Source: Pestalotiopsis fici W106-1
Lineage: Eukaryota; Ascomycota; Sordariomycetes; Amphisphaeriales; Sporocadaceae
Reading direction: 5' to 3'
NCBI RefSeq assembly: GCF_000516985.1
Contig: NW_006917091.1
Span: forward strand, 6,425,521 to 6,489,520
Length of the DNA: 64,000 nt
Positions 1-13,000 of the stretch are shown here, one piece after another. Position 1 is the stretch's first letter; every line of letters starts with the position of its first letter. The position numbers and the translations under genes are program-made. The notes beneath the pieces were generated by a model. It was not told where the DNA came from. It worked only from the letters and a program-made list of their open reading frames with translations, and made no database searches.

Positions 1-1990
1 GGTAGGTACACATATCATACACATCGATTTGGATATACATTTCCTCATAAAACTAACTGAAAGAGAACCACGACCCAGGCCTCTGGACCAACTCCGACTG
101 GGTCATTCCATTTTTTGCATGGTTCAGGGGTGGTCGCAGTGAATCCAAGTAGTGATACCTGTGTCATGGGAATCCTTTCCCGTCCTGATCTTCCCAGGGC
201 CCCGGAAAGGTTGCAATTGGGGCCCGTCGGCTCGAAATTTGTCATTTACCACTCCCGAGACCTTTTCCCCCCAAAGGCCAAGAGCAGAAATAACATTGAG
301 GGTTAGTGGTCAGCTTTGTCTTGCTTTGGATGTTGGATCAATGGTCAAGTCCATCTAAGTAGTACACTGCAAGCATAAGGAGGAGGCCTAGGGCGATGTC
401 CCAAGCACTTTGCTTTGAATATCAAGGCCAATTGACAAATGCTTGGCATCTTTTTTTCTTTTTTTCTTCTATTCCGCCGTGCCTCAAGCCAACACCCCAA
501 CTCTTGATGGATCAATCACTACAGTTCTGCGTACCTCAATCACTTGATCTCATTTTCCGAAAACGGCCAACGTCAGGCAGTTTCTGCAAGACCTTTTCTT
601 CTTCTTCTTTTCCTTCCGGGTGGCATTCATGCACAAAAACAAACAAACAAACCACTTTGCCGTGGCCAGTACTCTATACCATCCGGGGACATTGTGGAGA
701 TGAGGTTCCATTGCTACAACATTGGCATTGGGATGGCAACAAGCATTTCAATTCACCGTGGCCCAACTTGCAAGGTCTTGTTCATGGATGCAGCCCGTCG
801 TCAGCCATACAAACGATTCATTGGCCTTGTTGATTTATTAGGGTGCCCAGGCTACAGCTAGGATCGAAGCAACATATATGGCCGCCTGCTCATCATCCAC
901 CTCCCGCCAGCTAGCAACTACATTGATGTACAAACTTGGGTTGCCGGCTAGAGATTTATGTTCTTGTGACAAGCGAGTCTCTCGGCTGGGTCGTCCAACT
1001 CCAGTGGATGACTTCCCATATTTGGCATATATTGCAGCGTGCCCTTGATACAAGCGTGTATGCGGCGGCGGTTTTCTTTTTGTCCGAGCTTTTGACAAGA
1101 CTCCGTTTTTTCTTTCTTCTCTCCCCAAACGGTTATCACGCGGCCTTCTATGATGCTATCTATGCTGACGCGACGCGGGTCCCTGTCTGCTTAATCGACT
1201 ATCCAAGGACTTCAATGCAACAACGTTGCAGATCGTCCATGCAAGTCGGCGTTCAATTAGATCCCCTCCCATGCCATCTTTGAATTTTCTTCCCACCTCC
1301 AGCTCTCGTCACGTAGTCATGTACCGAGCCCGCTTGCATAGTACCATGTACATGCAAAATCCCGCTCTTCGCCAAACATGCTGATGGTCAGTCCGCAACA
1401 GCTCCAAGCAAGCGCCTTGTCTTGTTCTTGTTGATCGCTTCGGGTGACGAAGCCCAAAGCTTCTTTCTCATTTCCAATGGGGAACCCCTTAAGTGACCTT
1501 GAGGTCATTGCTTTTTATGCACCATCGAATAAAGACGGCATCTTGGAAAGGGTCGTCGACCTTCTCGCTTGTCTTCCAGGCTTTTGTTCAAGGTTGTGTG
1601 AATGATTTGCATCTTCACTGTGGATGTTGTACAACCTCACGACGCACGTAGCCCTTTGGTGTTTCCACGGGTCCCCATGTGGCGGTGAATGCTTTAGGCA
1701 GGAAGAGTGTGAAATTGCAACCTGAGGCTCAGCATTTGTGCTGCGAGTCCAGTGATTGTCCTGGGAGCCAGTACATTAGAATTGGGCGTTCCAGTTACTA
1801 TCGTCATGCTGGTGTCTCAAGACGGCTCCTATACAATCCCCAAACATCTACAGAGTCCATCGTTAAGCTGGTACTCTTGACGAAGCAAGACATGCTACAC
1901 CCAACCCAATGGTTCGTCCAACGCCCTCATTCAACACCAGCACCACTGTGCAACCAATAGACGATCAAGTCTCCAAACCTGCCGAGACCC

Positions 1991-2010
1991 AAAAAAAAAA
2001 AAAAAAAAAA
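1991..2010 (+). repeat. Poly-A homopolymer (20 nt)
   Basis: There are twenty consecutive A bases in non-coding DNA. It is a simple mononucleotide tract and probably length-variable between strains. No target-site duplication or coding remnant beside it suggests a retroposed element. Confidence 0.9.
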
Positions 2011-3153
2011 GGACAGACAACGTTGAGATGCAACAACCACTGTCCTATACCTCGGCCGGTCTCGCCTTTGTCCGTCGCTGCTGCCGTGTAACGACGCCTA
2101 CCGAGAGACGAAACAAATTCGCCAGCAGGAATTTTAGGCGCTCAATGTAAAAAAAGCAATCATTGGAACAACAGAATTTCGTTCCAAAAGGAGGAAACAG
2201 GTACTGTATTCCAATATATGAGTATGCGCGGATATGCAGCCAAAACAACACGCCCCAGGGCACGTGGCCGTCGTGGTTTGGGCCGTTTCGTTTCGTTTCT
2301 TTTCTTTCTCTCTACCGCTTTCGTTGATTCTTGCCTTATTCGCGCCCTTTGCGACTCTATAAGGAGGTAATACTTGGTTTGAACGTGCAGAAATGGCGAG
2401 GAATCCACCACACACATTGTTCTTGGTTATGCGAGGTGAATTGTCCCACTCGTTTCTTACAAGGTATCAACACTCCCTCCTCTTGTCCTACTGCTGCGTT
2501 TCCGAGACTACTTCTGAGCGGGTAAACACCAAGTAAGCTGATTTGACCGGTATCTCGAGACACGACGCGAATTCCAAGACGGTCGAAATATACCGATAAA
2601 ATACGAAAACCAACAGAATCGATAGCCTTGCCTTAATCTACCTCGCCCATGCTATGAAATTAAATTGGTCAACATGATTCAGCGGAAATTCCAGATCACA
2701 TTGAGCTCATGAACGGGCTTCAACTTCGACCCTTCTTGGTTATCAATTCTGACGTTAATGCCCGATAAAAGATGCTAGCTAGACTGTAGAGAAACTTATT
2801 TAGATTGTTAAAATGTTGTCATGATTCTACCGCAACCAATTCGTGTTGTTATCATTTTTTGAGCCATGTCACGGTACGTATGTCACAGCACAGGAAAGTT
2901 GTGCATCGTGTTTCTAGGTTTCAGGGCCATATGATTGATTGATGATACATTTCACCATCTTTTAAAATGGCCTTTTTTATTCTCAAACCCTTCTACCTCG
3001 AGGGCACGCCTCAGATCAACCCCTCGCAAAGTGTCTGAAAGAGCACGAGAATATTTCGTTTCCCCTTGGGTCACACCCTCCGTTTTCGCCCAACCCAGGG
3101 CAGAAGTCCACTCTTGATTAACGCAACCAAGTGGCGGACAAAGGTTGCAAATA

Positions 3154-3173
3154 GGGGGGGGGGGGGGGGGGGG
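3154..3173 (+). repeat. Poly-G homopolymer (20 nt)
   Basis: There are twenty consecutive G bases in non-coding DNA, downstream of the minus-strand RhoGEF gene. Long G runs are much rarer than A/T runs in fungal genomes and can form quadruplex structures. The exact length in an assembly is often unreliable. On the minus strand it creates an artificial proline run in a spurious reading frame. Confidence 0.85.
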
Positions 3174-3791
3174 AATCAAGAAATACAAATAAGTAACAGG
3201 TGGTTTGTCCAGTATGGTATCTTCGCAACGTGTAGGTATCATGCGGCGACAAACGAGGAGAGGAAAAAAGGATTGCTCCCCGGCCTTCTCTGACACAGGC
3301 ACCGGGTGAGTCATGAGAATCAGAAGCGAAAATAAGAAGTTGTAATACCCCTCTCCCGTCCAGAGACATCTTTTGATCCATTGCTGAGATGCTTGTCTTT
3401 GCTCTGTGCTGTCCATATTTTGGCATTCGCAATTCGCGCGCTCGCTAGTTCATGATTCCCGTCAAGACATTGGCTTCGTACACTGTAATGCCCAGCCCGG
3501 CCTAATCAAATATGAGAAAAAAGAAAATTGAAAAAAGAAGAAGTAAAATTCAACGCTCTGCCTTTCGCCTTTCGCCTTGCCTGGTGTTAGAATGAACAAA
3601 ATAAATGGCTCCAGTGCCAAATATTTCGCGTAATGTTGTACACAGAAGCCATCGGTGCTTTCATGCCCGAGTCTCTGGCCTCTTTGTACGTGGTATTAAA
3701 TTGATTGTCTGAATCGCAAAAGGAGCAGGCAGCATGAAGCTACCATGTGCTTGAAAAAAACCCAGTTGGCGATTGCTGGCTGTTGGTGGAA

Positions 3792-6700
3792 TCAGTCGTC
3801 GGCAAGTTTGGCAAAATGTTTCGACCATAACCAGCCAACGAGATTATTGGGGTCGTCTTGGTTCTTGGCAAGCCACAGTTCACCCTTCTCCGCTATCACA
3901 TCAAAGATCTATCCCGGGTTAATGTAAGTCCAAAATTAGACAAGAATGATTAGTGAAGACTCACCTCGCCGGCTTGGTACGTGAGGTAAGGGTACCCAGC
4001 TTCCACCTTCGTTGTTTCAATGTTGAATTCAAAAAGTGAGGCTGCGAGCCACATCACATTATAGCCGTTAATGGGCTGCCTTTCGCGTGAAGAAGCGCGA
4101 GATGACGCGCGCGACGGCCTCACGCTTCTCTCTGGTCTCTCTGGTCTCTCTGGTCTCTCTGGTGCATCTGGCAATGGCATGGCAGAGCTGAAGAGGCCCG
4201 AAAATCGCTGAGGCTGCGCCAAGTCTGGTGGTGATTGCTGACCAGATGGGAAAGCTGAATTCGAGTAGCGTTTGGTCGGGAATCCAGAGTCTGTGCTCTG
4301 ACGAGGAAGGCTACCAGAATCGTAGCTCTGGCCAGTGCCAGGACGTATTCCAGGTCGTACCGCCCCTGAATGGTCTATCGAATGCAACGTGTGGGTTTCG
4401 GTCAGCGTGTTAGTGCTACCGCCAGCATAGTAGTCACGGTAATAGGAGTGCTGTGGACTGGGCATCGATTGTATCGATGGGGATACTGTAAACTGCCCAC
4501 TGTGACGATTGACAAAGTCGGGTGTCGGTAGACAAGGTGCCACGTCACTATTCACTGATAGTCCTCGTCCTGATATGTTAGAAAGCTCCGATGGCCGTGG
4601 TCGAAGTCGATGTGGTTGGTCATCGTTACTGGACTGTGAAGGTCGAGGTTTCGATCCGGGGTTTAGGATAGACATGGAGTTAATCTGCTCCTCCTGATAC
4701 TTGAATTCGCGCTGGAAACTCGTGACAATGTCGGACACTTCAGGAATTTGGGAATTACCCAGAACAACCTTGACCTTTTCTTTCCAGATCGCGTACCACT
4801 GCGTTTGGATATTGACCAGATTGCCAAGGCAAATGTTCCCGACCTTCTCGGTCAGTGCAGAAAGCTTGGGCAGCTCCTTCTTCAGGGCATCATTTAGTGC
4901 TTCATATTGCTCTACGCATTCGACCAGCTGCTTGTCCAGTTTCTTGCCAGCTTTCTTGAGCTGCATGGACTTCTCATAATCGGCTCGTCGTTTGGTCCTC
5001 TTCTTCATGGCAAGAGATGGATTGCTATATGCCTTGATGACCATTTCGAAGGGTTCAATGACTTGCTTTCTGACTTGGGAGAGCTGCAAATTTGTGAGCA
5101 TGAATGGGGACGTGAGTTCATGATTATGTCACTTACATGCTGCTCAAGGGCAACTTTCTCAATATCTCTCATAGACACATTGAAACGCACCCACTTGCTC
5201 TCCAACTCGGGATGCGGTGAAGGTTGTAGTCGCATGACCAGCTCCATCGATGAGAGATACTGCAGGAACTCATGGACATACGCGCTGACTTGCCTTGTGT
5301 AAAATTCGACGTCTCGGAGAACTACCTGGAGGCGGAGATAGTCGTCACCGAATTTCTCGTGAAGTTTCAAATAATCGGCATCCTCGGCAGGTTTGTTGCT
5401 AGCAGCTTGAAGCTTGTCGACACGCTTGCCAAAAGCTCTGGCGAAACCTCCAACGGAATCTTTCCTCTTGCGGCCGACAATCTGGCCAACGAGCTCAAAG
5501 TTCTTCTTGGTTTTGTTAATTTCTTCAATTGCATCTTCCAGAGTGGCTTTGGCCCCTTCTAGTGCGGGGCGGTCCGGGTGATCAGGGGGGGTCTCATGGA
5601 GCAGCTGAATTAGCAGATTGGGATACTTCGTAATTCTTTGCATGGGCTTGATCAACAAAGAATCAAGATTCCATGCTTTTGTGAGGTCTCGAGCTACCTC
5701 GTTGCACTCGTTTAGCCAGACCTTGACTGTGGCATCCTCTTGTATCTGAATTAGCTGTTTGGCAGCATGGTCGCTGTTCTTCAAGAAGGTCTCGTGAATG
5801 ATCTTCATCTTCTCAATGTTGCGTTGGAAGATGGGCCCGAGAGATGTCTCACGATCTTTCCCATCATCCAACTGGCCCACACTCGCGATAGATCCCGCAA
5901 TACTATCGGTCTGGCTTGATGTGTCCTTTTGAACAATCGACCTGGATGTTTTTGGGACATAAACGCTGGCAACACCTTCTTTTAGTTCAGCCAGGAAAGC
6001 TGTGTGGAATGCAATAATCTGATCAGTGTTTCGGAAGATGAGTTTGATGATCTTGTCGTCGAGTTTAGGGCAAGCCTCTGCGGTTCCCTTGTAGATTTCT
6101 TCGACAATGCTCATATCCCGAACAAAGAAGGCTTCTGTGTCGACCAATTCCTTCAGAGTTTCCAGGCGAGTAAACAATCGCTTCCTCTCCTTGGCAGAAA
6201 TCCCAGTCGAATTCTCTTGCTGATCAAAACTGTCTGCAAGCGTTGTTTGACTGTCCATCCGCGTCCTGGTTGATGCTGGCCCTTCGGAATTCTCGAATGA
6301 GCCTTGGTCGATTGAACGTGGGGTAGAGCCTGGCAAGTCAAAACTCTCGCTCTGAGGCCTGGACGCAGAAAATGAACTGTAGCCATCCTGACCATTGTGC
6401 AGGTAGCTGCTTGGACGCGTATCGTCAAAATAGTCACTGGGTGGCGCAGAACTCAAATCCGGGAAAGTAGCTTCACCTGGAGGCGGAGGTGGAGAGTGAT
6501 CCGGCAAGTTGGGAACAGCGAATTGCGAACTATTCTGGCGAGTAACATAGTCCACGACAAAACCACCACCTGTGTCTAGCTCAGGCAGCTGATGACCTGA
6601 TGTTGGAAGCTGGTTCCCTGTGAGATCGGGACGACGATAACTGCCGTGGGGTGAAGTCTCTGGACTTGAGGGATACAACTCGGATCTGCGCTGCGCTCTC

Positions 6701-9700
6701 GAACCTGCATCAGAAATCGAATCACTATCACGATAAGCCGAGTTCGTGAGCTTGACAGAGTATTCTTGATACTCAGTGTGGCTGTCGATAGAATAGTCGG
6801 TCCAAACGGTGTTCTGGCTCGAGCGGTTCCCAGAGACTGATGTCCTGGGAACCGTCAGACTCGGCCTTGGCTCTCCTATCCTCTTTGTCTCGGTCGAAAA
6901 TCTGGAAATGTCCGAATGCGCAAATTCGTTCTGCTCCATGGACCATGTTCTGGTATGACGACTAGAAGTCTTTGATGCTCCAGAGCTGCGAAGACGTGCT
7001 GCGGACTCGGCCACATTTGGGCCTATATAGAATTCTTCCAGCCTCCTGAGCGGTGTGTCTCGATCACTGAAATCATCACTAGATGAAGTCTCTTGCCTGT
7101 ACTGTGTATTCTGTTCTTGACGTGAATGGTCCCGAATTGGGTCTTGCTGGCTGGTCTCAACGGGCAGCGCGCCGTTCAGGGATGATCCTTCGCCAGCTTC
7201 TGGAAACTCGACAATAAACTCAGACTCTCGATTGGCAGTGGCCACGATGTTCTGGTGCGTGGGTGACGTAGATGGTTGTGGTGCATATTCGTCCTTTGAA
7301 TGATATTCTGAGCTGCGGTCAGTTGCTATGCCGCTGCTTGGAATAGCCACTCCCTCAGACTGCGGTGATGTCACGTCGAGAGATATGTTGATAGATGCCG
7401 AGTCATCTTGCGGGGATTCCTCGAACGGCGATCTATATTCAGAAACAGTATGTGCGATATTTGCAACCTCGACATTGTCATTATAGCCAATTCCGTGTGG
7501 GTCCGCTGTTTGATGGGGAGGTTCGGTTTGAGCTTCAGTATCAAATTCGGTGGTATCTGATGCAGCCGAAGGCAGTGCTTCTTCATGTCGTCCGGGTGAG
7601 CCAAATGAGGGAAATGTACCAGGCATGCCGAGGGTAGGCGAATCCAGAGTGATCTTTGTTGTAGTCGATTTTGTGCCAGGCACTAGAAAGTCTGGAGGCA
7701 GAGGCGGCTCCGAAGCAATGCCTGCTGATGTTGCGCCAGGCACTAGAAAATCTGGAGGTAGAGGCGGTTCCGAAGTTATGGCTGCTGATGGTGTGCTAGG
7801 CACCAGAAAATCTGGAGGTAGGGGCGGTTCCGAAGCAATGGCTGCTGATGTTGCGCCAGGCACTAGAAAATCTGGAGGTAATGGCGGTTCCGAAGCGATG
7901 GCTGCTGATGTTGGTCCTGGATGATCTTGTTGTTTGCTACGAAGTACAGGTTCGGTAAGAGAGGCCTCAGCTTTCAGAGCAGCCATTTCTTCCTCCTCGC
8001 GTTGGCTTTCAATATCACGTTGGTGGGCTTGCTCGGCTGCAATCCGATCCTCCTCAGCTCTCCGTCGCTTCTCTTCTTCGATTGCTGCTTGTCTCTTGGC
8101 AGCCGCCTTGGCCTCGGTCTCCTTGATGCTTTTCGTATACGAGAGTTTGATCTGCTCTCGGCGAGCATTAAAGTCGATGGGGCCCATAGAAAGCTTTCTC
8201 CTCCTAGGTTCGGTATGCTTACTTGTCCTCGAATCGGCTTTTGCAGGAGACCTGCCTCTCTCGACAGCTCGCATCCTGGAGCTTGCGGTCGATGCGCTTG
8301 AGACGGGTTGCCGAGGTCGTGAGCTACGCAGTGGCGGCGAGAGCTTAGGTGGTGGCGCAGAGATGTAGGCGTTGAGACGTGTATTACTGTTGGGGGTGAT
8401 TGCTCCAGGGCGCGACTTTCCCGTTTGACCGCTCGTTGGTGTCTTTGCCCTTGTCGAAGACGTATTGATCGGTGTTGGTTTCGGTATTCTACCCTGAGTC
8501 CTACTGGCTGGGCGTTTTCCAGCTGATGGAGTGTTAGATCGAGAGAAAGGAGGGCTCTCTGCAGACGACGAAGAGGGACTGTTCTTGCGAATCGATACAG
8601 GCAACTTGGATGTGCCAGCAATGGTCCGATCTGAGCTCGAGGCTACTTGTTGCTTGCGGGAAGTCAGTGGTGTTTTCAATTGCGCCAAAGCAGCTTTTGT
8701 CCCTGCCAGATCGCTATGAGATCTGTTGTGACTCTTGTATAGCTTCGCTGGGGATGCACTCCTGTCGCGTCTGGGCCCGCTATTGCGATACCAGTCCGTC
8801 GGCGAAGCAGGCTCAGCGTCGGCGTGCGAAAGGCTTCTCTGATGTAGCATGGAGGCAGCCTGAATGTTTGACTCGGAGGTTCGTCTTTGCCTCAGCCCGT
8901 CAATCCCGTAGCCAGCCGTTCCTATTTCGTGCTCTCCTGGAAGAATCTCGCCAAAAAGAAGAGGGCCCTGGCCAGCTGACTTGGCATTATTAGTTTCCGG
9001 AGCAGGCACGGTGGGTATTGTTTGTGCGCTAATCGGCGAATCTGGTGAGAGATTACTCATGGATTTGGAGGATAGGCTGTTGCTATTTCGTGGTTTCGAT
9101 ATGCGACTTGCAAATGACTGTGAATTGCTCGACACCTGATCCTCGGGATGATACCTGGGTCTTTGTGATGGTCGCGAGGCGTGTGTGCTGCCTGATGTCG
9201 AATGTGACTTGAGTGTTGGAGGTGTCGAGCCATTGACACTACTGCTCCCAACTCCGCGATAGCCGGCCGATGCAGACGGGGAATCTCGAGGCACGGAGCG
9301 AGGGGCGGATCCCCGAGTAGAAGGCATAGCGGCGGTACTTCCATTGCTCACCTGCGCCGCAGCATTCTGATCGAAACGCTTTTTAAGGTCTTTAACGCTG
9401 GGTTGTCTGCTACTGTAAGCTGCAGGTCTCAACTTTGAAGCGCCACCAACGCTGCCCTCGGTCAAGGGCGCGGAGACTGAACGTGAAGCCGATCTAGCTC
9501 CAGTTTTTGGAGTTGCGGGCACTGCAGGATGCTTGGGTGTCGAGCCGTTGCTGTTTGATCGCAGCGAGGCGTTGGGGTTCTGCCTCTGCGCAGGTGTGGC
9601 TGTCGATGACGACGCCATCAATCTGTCGTGTTCGCTGCCGGCACTCGAGTCCAGCGTGGGCAGGTTGACAGCACGGTAGGATTTGTAAAAGTCGTCGGGA

Positions 9701-10044
9701 TTGGCGATGCCATTCAGATTGGCGTTTGCGTTTGCAGCGTGGACGTTGTTTGCAGCATTGGAAGCAAGGGCGCCAGAGCGTGAATGCTGCAGACGCAACG
9801 GCACAGCCTCGGCGCCGTTAGGATTGCTGCTACTGCTTCTGCTGCTGCTACTACTGCTGTACCTATTGGAGTACAGGTGCTCTGCACGGACGGCGGAATG
9901 CTCGACGTCAGGATAGTAAAGCTCGCGGTCTCTCAGCGAGATGTCGTCGTTGTCGTCGTAGTTGCGAGGTTGCGACGACTGGGGGGTTGGGTGATGAGCA
10001 CGACCGACAAGTCGATCCTCCTGGTCACGAATGCCGGCCTCCAT
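3792..10044 (-). CDS. Large RhoGEF with DH, BAR and SH3 domains
   Basis: Predicted guanine-nucleotide exchange factor for a Rho/Cdc42-type GTPase, acting at the plasma membrane in polarity or septation. Three exons (10044-5137, 5083-3965, 3908-3792) joined by phase-0 introns of 53 and 56 bp give 2047 residues. About 1280 N-terminal residues are Ser/Pro-rich and disordered, with a charged coiled coil near 625-695 and four near-perfect 20-residue repeats near 708-790. A DH domain follows (about 1285-1510, starting near LETLKELVDTEAFFVRDM), then a BAR domain (about 1520-1770, split by intron 1), a short PER repeat, and a C-terminal SH3 (from LAASLFEFN to GWLWSKHFAKL). The second intron lies inside the SH3; without it the domain is cut. 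The DH-BAR order without a PH domain resembles animal Tuba and fission yeast Gef1. The ATG at 10044 opens the frame. The target GTPase cannot be told from sequence. Confidence 0.9.
7674..7920 (-). repeat. 60-bp coding minisatellite, four units
   Basis: Four consecutive 60-bp units lie in register inside the RhoGEF first exon, with only scattered substitutions. Each encodes a 20-residue unit with the core SEPPLPPDFLVP. The period is a multiple of three, so unit gain or loss keeps the frame. The PPLPP core resembles SH3- or profilin-binding proline motifs, and the same protein carries an SH3 domain; any intramolecular contact is inference. Confidence 0.93.
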
Positions 10045-13000
10045 TGTGGGAAGGGTCGTCGGGTGGCCTGGACATCACCCCTGGGAGAATCAGGCCTCAA
10101 GTGGTTACAGGGGAGCGGTACTGTGGGTTGGGATGGGATGTTAGAAGCGTCTCTCCGGCCGTTTGGATTTTTGGCTTTGGTTTGCGTCGAGGCTCGCGCT
10201 TGGCCTCTGGCGGCGGCCGCGGGCAGTCCCTGTGGTTCGCAGACGTGCTTTTCAGTGTGGCTCATTCAGGCATTCATCGCCCTACCTGCGGTCCAGTCAA
10301 TTGTCGACTTGCAGACCGACCGATGAGACGCGAATGGCAATTCATCCACAAGCAGCCTGGCCCGTTTCGCTTCTGCGCCTGCTGTGGGTGGTATGGATTG
10401 AATGGGTTTCGTCTCGTCTGGGGACCGGGGGGGAACAAGGTACAGAGCAGATTGGATGGGGTCTTTTTGGTGGGTAGGTTGTAGTGCACACAGTTTTTAG
10501 TGAAGGCATGTACGAAGTAGTGGTAGTGGGCAGGCCGCCGTGTGTTCTGTGTGCCAAGTATTTAGACGGGAACGCGGCGGCATATACCTAGGCTACACAC
10601 GTAGGTGGGTTGTAGCTACTGACTCTGAAGACTTTCCAGTTGAGTGAGCTCTGTTATCTCGGTTGAGTAGTCGTCTGGTTGTTTACCTAGGTACGGGCTA
10701 TCTATGTAGTGTAGGTACGTAAGTACTTAGGCATGTAGCTCATAGACAAGCCTGCATGTAATTGTCTCCAGACTGATATGCGATTGTGCGGAGTCCAGCC
10801 CCAATGTAAATGATCCAACTCTCGAAATTCATGGGGGGTTTTTTTCTTTTTCTTTTTGAACAATTACTATCTACCGGAACTATCTCCCAGCACGGAGAAA
10901 AACTGAGATGAATGCACTACTGCTGACAGGGCTCTCCTCGAACGTGGTATCTACCTAGGGAGACCAGATCAACAGCCAGCAACGAGGCGTTAGCACTAGT
11001 AGAGTAGCTAGGTAGCACAGATTTCTTTGTGCATGGAAGTGGGGGGAGACAATCGGACAAGCAGCGAAGGCCATACTCCAGTTTAGCTCGTAAGCCCAGA
11101 TCAATTGATTCCCAGGTGGATGGATGGGAATGGAATTTCCCCAGGTTCCCATGCAAACAACATTGATCCTTTGGTTCATGACGTGGATTGATATGTGCCT
11201 TTATTTTTTCTCTTTCTTTTTTTCTCCAGTCTGATGCCCAATAATGGTACTACCAGTTGGCAGGCAGGCAAAGCAATCCTGTTTATAATTTTTCACAAAT
11301 CATTTTGCTTGCTCACACCAATCCATGAATCCAAGGAATCAGACAACAGTTATCCCGGATAACGAGACTAGTTTGCTGGCATTGCAGCTGGCAGGTGGGC
11401 AGGGTCTCAGATTTCAGTCGGTCTGTCGACAAACATGAGTTGGGCATTTGGGTGAGGTCAACCAATAGAACCCGTGTCTTGTGTACAGAAGCACGCCGGG
11501 CGGTAATCCATGCGCTGGTTTTGCAGCTTCGGTTCTTCTGACTCTCTCGCCCTGTTCATAAAGTCGCCTTCTCATGCTCTAGCCGACCACCCCTGGTCAA
11601 TCTATCTAGACCCGACCAGCTATCTGATGTATGTAGGCAGTAGCTCGTAGGTAGTAGGCATACATAGTAGAATTGTCATGCATGTGAGTCTGACGACGGA
11701 CTGTAAGCCGGCATTGCCCCCAAGGAGATCGTGTTTTGTTGCGGGATCAACGCCTACCCATTCGTCTACGTACAGCATCATGCCTGCATGAGACACCTCA
11801 TCCGCTGTAGCCAAGGCCAAGCCAGTAGATGTCCTTTGCACTGGATAATTCAACCAGGCGTGTCGATCCTGGGCTAACAAGGAATACTCTGTAGAGTATT
11901 GCATGATGATGTGAGCAAGAACTAGGTAGATTTGCGCCTACATAGAGTCTTGTTACAAAAATCAATCTATTTCGTTGCTTGTGTACTACATGGTGGACAC
12001 AGGTAATATAGTGTCTGTATTCTATCCTTAGATCCGGAGATTTGGCCCGTGGTCTTTGACTGGTATATATTGGTTGCGCCAATAAGGCTCAGGGTAGTCA
12101 TTTCCGCATTGCCCATGAATAGCAACCATCTAGCACTTCTGACTGTCTTGTCCTGCTTGTGGAGGGAAGGCGTGGAGAAGGAGCAGAAAAAAGGAAGGGA
12201 AGAATTCAAGAAAGAAAGGTCAAGATAACGTTTCCAATGCAGATGAGGAGGTAGCATGAGAAGCCAAGCCTTGCTAAAACTCCCACCTGAGTATCCCGTC
12301 CCTCGTCGAGCAAGCAGTCAGACATATCATCGAAGCCCTCGGTCTAAATATTAGGACGGAATTCATCCAGAGGCCATGTGCTATTGTTGCCATCGTAACT
12401 TTGATGTCCTGTAAATTAATTGACATTGATGATATTCTTGCTGGGTTGGCAAATTCTATGTGCAGCTAATTGCATCTTCCAGGCGGATTGCTCTTGTTGC
12501 CAATCCCTCGACGAATGCTCTCGGCCAGTATTTATTTGGTAGGTACTTCTGCAATCATGTTTCTCACCGCGCTGGGGTTCTTGACGATCGCCAACCTCAT
12601 CTGATTCTCAAATGAGACCCATCCGTTCAACGGGCCTCCGAGAAGGAAAGAAAAAGAAAAGCTCAATGGTTCCGCAGCGGTAACTGGCTGGTCGTCAGCT
12701 GACTGACCAATTCGACTACCTTACCCAGACGTAAACGCCAGAGCAAACAAAGAGAGACACAATGAATGCGCCGGTCTGCACTGCTCTGACCTAGCTGTTC
12801 TTTGACTTTCAGTGCTATGGTTTTATTGTCTCGGATATTTCCCTCAATTGCTGCGGGCGACAACTCCCAACCAGCGCCCCAAAAGGCCACCCGAGACGCC
12901 TCAGGTTGAGGCATGAATTTTGATTACCTGCCTTCTGGCATCCAACGGGTGTTGCATCTACCCTCTGCTCGGGTAGTGGCTTGAACTCTCTTTCTTACGC

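Larger units (their letters stand above)
1..3791. other. Non-coding stretch left of the RhoGEF gene
   Basis: No reading frame here looks like a real protein: all are short, lack motifs and do not join across splice signals. The stretch holds a run of 20 A at 1991-2010 and a run of 20 G at 3154-3173, plus several pyrimidine-rich tracts. The part nearest 3791 is expected to hold the 3' UTR and polyadenylation region of the minus-strand RhoGEF gene. The first bases carry a TAGGTA-type word that recurs in other intergenic stretches of the window. An unrecognised lineage-specific gene cannot be excluded. Confidence 0.6.

Noticed and set aside
2952..3416. 154-codon minus-strand frame with a proline run
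   Set aside because: The proline run is only the complement of the poly-G tract, and the rest has no motif or splice support.
7550..7924. Antisense frame with repeated GTRKSGGRGGSE units
   Set aside because: It is the reverse-strand shadow of the 60-bp minisatellite in the RhoGEF exon.
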